Shown here one piece after another: positions 62,604-64,000 of a DNA stretch of 64,000 bases. Origin of the DNA: UMGS75 sp964507405 (lineage in GTDB: Bacteria > Bacillota_I > Bacilli_A > ML615J-28 > CAG-313); the NCBI GenBank assembly GCA_964507405.1, contig CAZDPJ010000001.1, positions 124,001 to 188,000 of the forward strand. The letters are read 5' to 3'. The notes below the pieces were generated by a model. It saw nothing but the letters and a program-made list of their open reading frames with translations, ran no database searches and was not told where the DNA came from. How positions within the stretch are numbered: position 1 is the first letter of the stretch; each line of letters opens with the position of its first letter. The position numbers were made by a program, and so were the translations under genes.

Positions 62604-64000
62604 CTAGAAAAATAACTTATAGACACCTAATGATTCACATAAATTGTCTATACTTTTATCTAATTTTTCTTTATTTTCTGTAATATATTTTTTAAATTTA
62701 ATTGACTTATCATTAACAATCATTGCTTCAGACAACTTAACATATGATTTTAAATGTTCAATTATTTTTAATTTACTTCCTTCATCATCAGTTGATGTAA
62801 GTAAATAGCATTGAGCGATATTTGCTTTAATGCTATTACCCATATGCGTAAAACAAAGTTTTGAACTAAAGTTTTTATTAATACAATTATTCATTAATAC
62901 TTGATAAATATTTGCTTTTTGAACCGATACATCTTTACTATTAAGTAAATATTTTTCAATAAGTAAAGCATCTACAGTAATTCGATGATTTAATAAATAT
63001 TCGACTAAAGCACTATCACAATTAGAAAAATCATTAAGTGATTTATAATATCTCATTAATGTATCAGCCTCAGGTGATACCGGATAATTCATAATAACAT
63101 TTAATAATTCAGTTGGTACTTTTGAGTTACAATATTTCAATAGTAAACTTGATAAGTCATTAGAACTACACTTTAAACCATTTTTCATAAAGAAAATAAC
63201 AATTGAAGATTTAATCTCTAATGAATCAATATTTGTCTTCATATAATCTGATAATAAATTATTAAAATATACTTTGTTCATTCCAAGTTTAAAGATTTCT
63301 TCAATTACTTTTATTTTTAATGTTTTATCGTAGTTTACCTTTAAAACATAATCATTTAATGTTTTCATTGTTATAGATTTAACATTCTTTAAAAGGGTAG
63401 TAATTAATTCTAATCTTTCTTGTGGGCTATATTTACATTCAAGTAATACATAACTACAAATATTATCTAATGATTTACTTGAATAATTAAATTTTTCTAA
63501 CATTGTATTTACAATATGAATTTGTTCAATATTAGAAAAGTTATTGCTTTTTAATAATGGAATAATATCATTATCATCTACTTCAAATAATCCACCACTA
63601 TTTTTTAGATAAGTTAAACCTTTAATTGCAATATCTTCATTTGGGCAATTCTTAGATAAGCAATAATCTAAAACAATTTGGACATCATCTCTTTTTAATT
63701 TCATTTGTGATAATGAATCAAATATACTATCAGCATCACTCGCTGTTGAACATTTTTTAAATACTTCTTCAATAATTTCTGTAATATTTAATCTCATATC
63801 TAAGGAATATGCCTCAGTAATTAAAGTAAACTTCGTTTGTACAGAATCTTTAGTAGTATTTAAATAATCCATGATTAAAGGGATTTCACGATCACCAAAA
63901 GCATTTTTTCTAAATAATGTTTTAATGTGTTCTCTCTTTTTTATTGAATCAGGATATAGCTTTAATATTTGATTTAAAGTAAATTTTCTATCTATTAAAT
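62604..64000 (-). CDS. Alpha-solenoid protein, 5' end beyond the window
   Basis: The frame is open to the right edge: upstream of the Met at 63872 it continues without a stop through at least 42 more codons (FTLNQILKLYPDSIKKREHI, then LFRKNAFGDREIPLIMDYL), so that Met is internal and the gene is partial. The visible 465 residues are alternating helices (LLKSNNFSNIEQIHIVNTML and similar) resembling HEAT/ARM-type solenoids, without transmembrane or catalytic motifs. It ends 16 bases before the first membrane paralogue and is part of the ATPase cluster. Probably a scaffold. Confidence 0.75.
   Translation of the reverse strand, partial: LIDRKFTLNQILKLYPDSIKKREHIKTLFRKNAFGDREIPLIMDYLNTTKDSVQTKFTLITEAYSLDMRLNITEIIEEVFKKCSTASDADSIFDSLSQMKLKRDDVQIVLDYCLSKNCPNEDIAIKGLTYLKNSGGLFEVDDNDIIPLLKSNNFSNIEQIHIVNTMLEKFNYSSKSLDNICSYVLLECKYSPQERLELITTLLKNVKSITMKTLNDYVLKVNYDKTLKIKVIEEIFKLGMNKVYFNNLLSDYMKTNIDSLEIKSSIVIFFMKNGLKCSSNDLSSLLLKYCNSKVPTELLNVIMNYPVSPEADTLMRYYKSLNDFSNCDSALVEYLLNHRITVDALLIEKYLLNSKDVSVQKANIYQVLMNNCINKNFSSKLCFTHMGNSIKANIAQCYLLTSTDDEGSKLKIIEHLKSYVKLSEAMIVNDKSIKFKKYITENKEKLDKSIDNLCESLGVYKLFF

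Noticed and set aside
1..64000. tRNA genes, CRISPR arrays, insertion sequences, prophage, replication origin
   Set aside because: No tRNA-like TPC-arm sequences outside coding regions, no regularly spaced repeats, and no transposase, integrase or dnaA-box cluster were seen.

Overview
The window comes from a low-GC (by eye roughly 30% or less) Gram-positive-type bacterium of the Bacilli/Mollicutes side of the Firmicutes. TGA is used as a stop (groEL and rimI both end on it), so the code is standard, which argues against Mycoplasma/Spiroplasma and fits Acholeplasma-, Izemoplasma- or RF39-like lineages or a reduced Erysipelotrichia-like relative. Other pointers are AGGTGAT-type ribosome binding sites, an Alu-less SRP RNA, a CdaA-type c-di-AMP synthase, a biotin-dependent sodium-pump decarboxylase and a fused IspDF. 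Nearly all genes are on the minus strand, so operons read from high to low coordinate. No tRNA, rRNA, CRISPR, IS element or prophage was seen, and no gene-free stretch exceeds 300 bases.

Layout. 1-4.4 kb: uvrA, pyk and the start of an ABC exporter. 4.5-15 kb: one long operon from a strong promoter: groES, groEL, a long coiled-coil protein, a B3/B4 editing-domain protein, glnS, pcrA, an alpha/beta hydrolase and ligA. 15-19.6 kb: birA and a decarboxylase operon (alpha, lipoprotein-like gamma, biotin carrier, beta). 19.8-21.5 kb: a GLUG-repeat surface lipoprotein. 21.5-25.8 kb: nfu, an S1 protein, a thioredoxin-like lipoprotein, a cwlD-like amidase and tsaE/tsaB/rimI/tsaD. 26-34.2 kb: a small membrane protein, then a giant degenerate helicase-like protein, an ankyrin protein, cdaA, a membrane PAS protein and ispDF. 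34.3-39 kb: an ArsB-type transporter, a Clp ATPase with a ruined second ATPase module, and hflX. 39-43 kb: NUDIX, rlmI, dusB, a stand-alone FtsK-like ATPase and an SGNH hydrolase. 43-45.2 kb: a TetR regulator, SRP RNA, tadA and tdk. 45-50.6 kb: an orphan protein, a very large wall-type glycosidase-like protein, two small spore-coat-like genes and tspO. 50.6-54.9 kb: two aminopeptidases and an ABC-F ATPase whose C-terminal domain lies in the -1 frame. 55-64 kb: the most novel region.

The 55-64 kb cluster is a tightly packed operon running off the right edge: an alpha-solenoid protein, two large coiled-coil/solenoid/two-TM proteins, a 64-aa acidic protein, a 160-aa helical protein, a Ycf46-like AAA+ ATPase, and a third two-TM paralogue. 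The three paralogues share one architecture and an aligned core. Together with the ATPase they look like one membrane-bound machine to which I cannot assign a described function.

Other unusual items: a cwlD-like gene with no ATG/GTG/TTG start, apparently starting at AUU; an A AAA AAG slippery heptamer exactly where the ABC-F gene changes frame; an SRP RNA whose conserved GGAA tetraloop is replaced; a gamma subunit of the sodium pump fused to a lipoprotein ectodomain; a PAS protein where CdaR is expected next to cdaA; and a sigma-G-like promoter in front of spore-coat-like genes.
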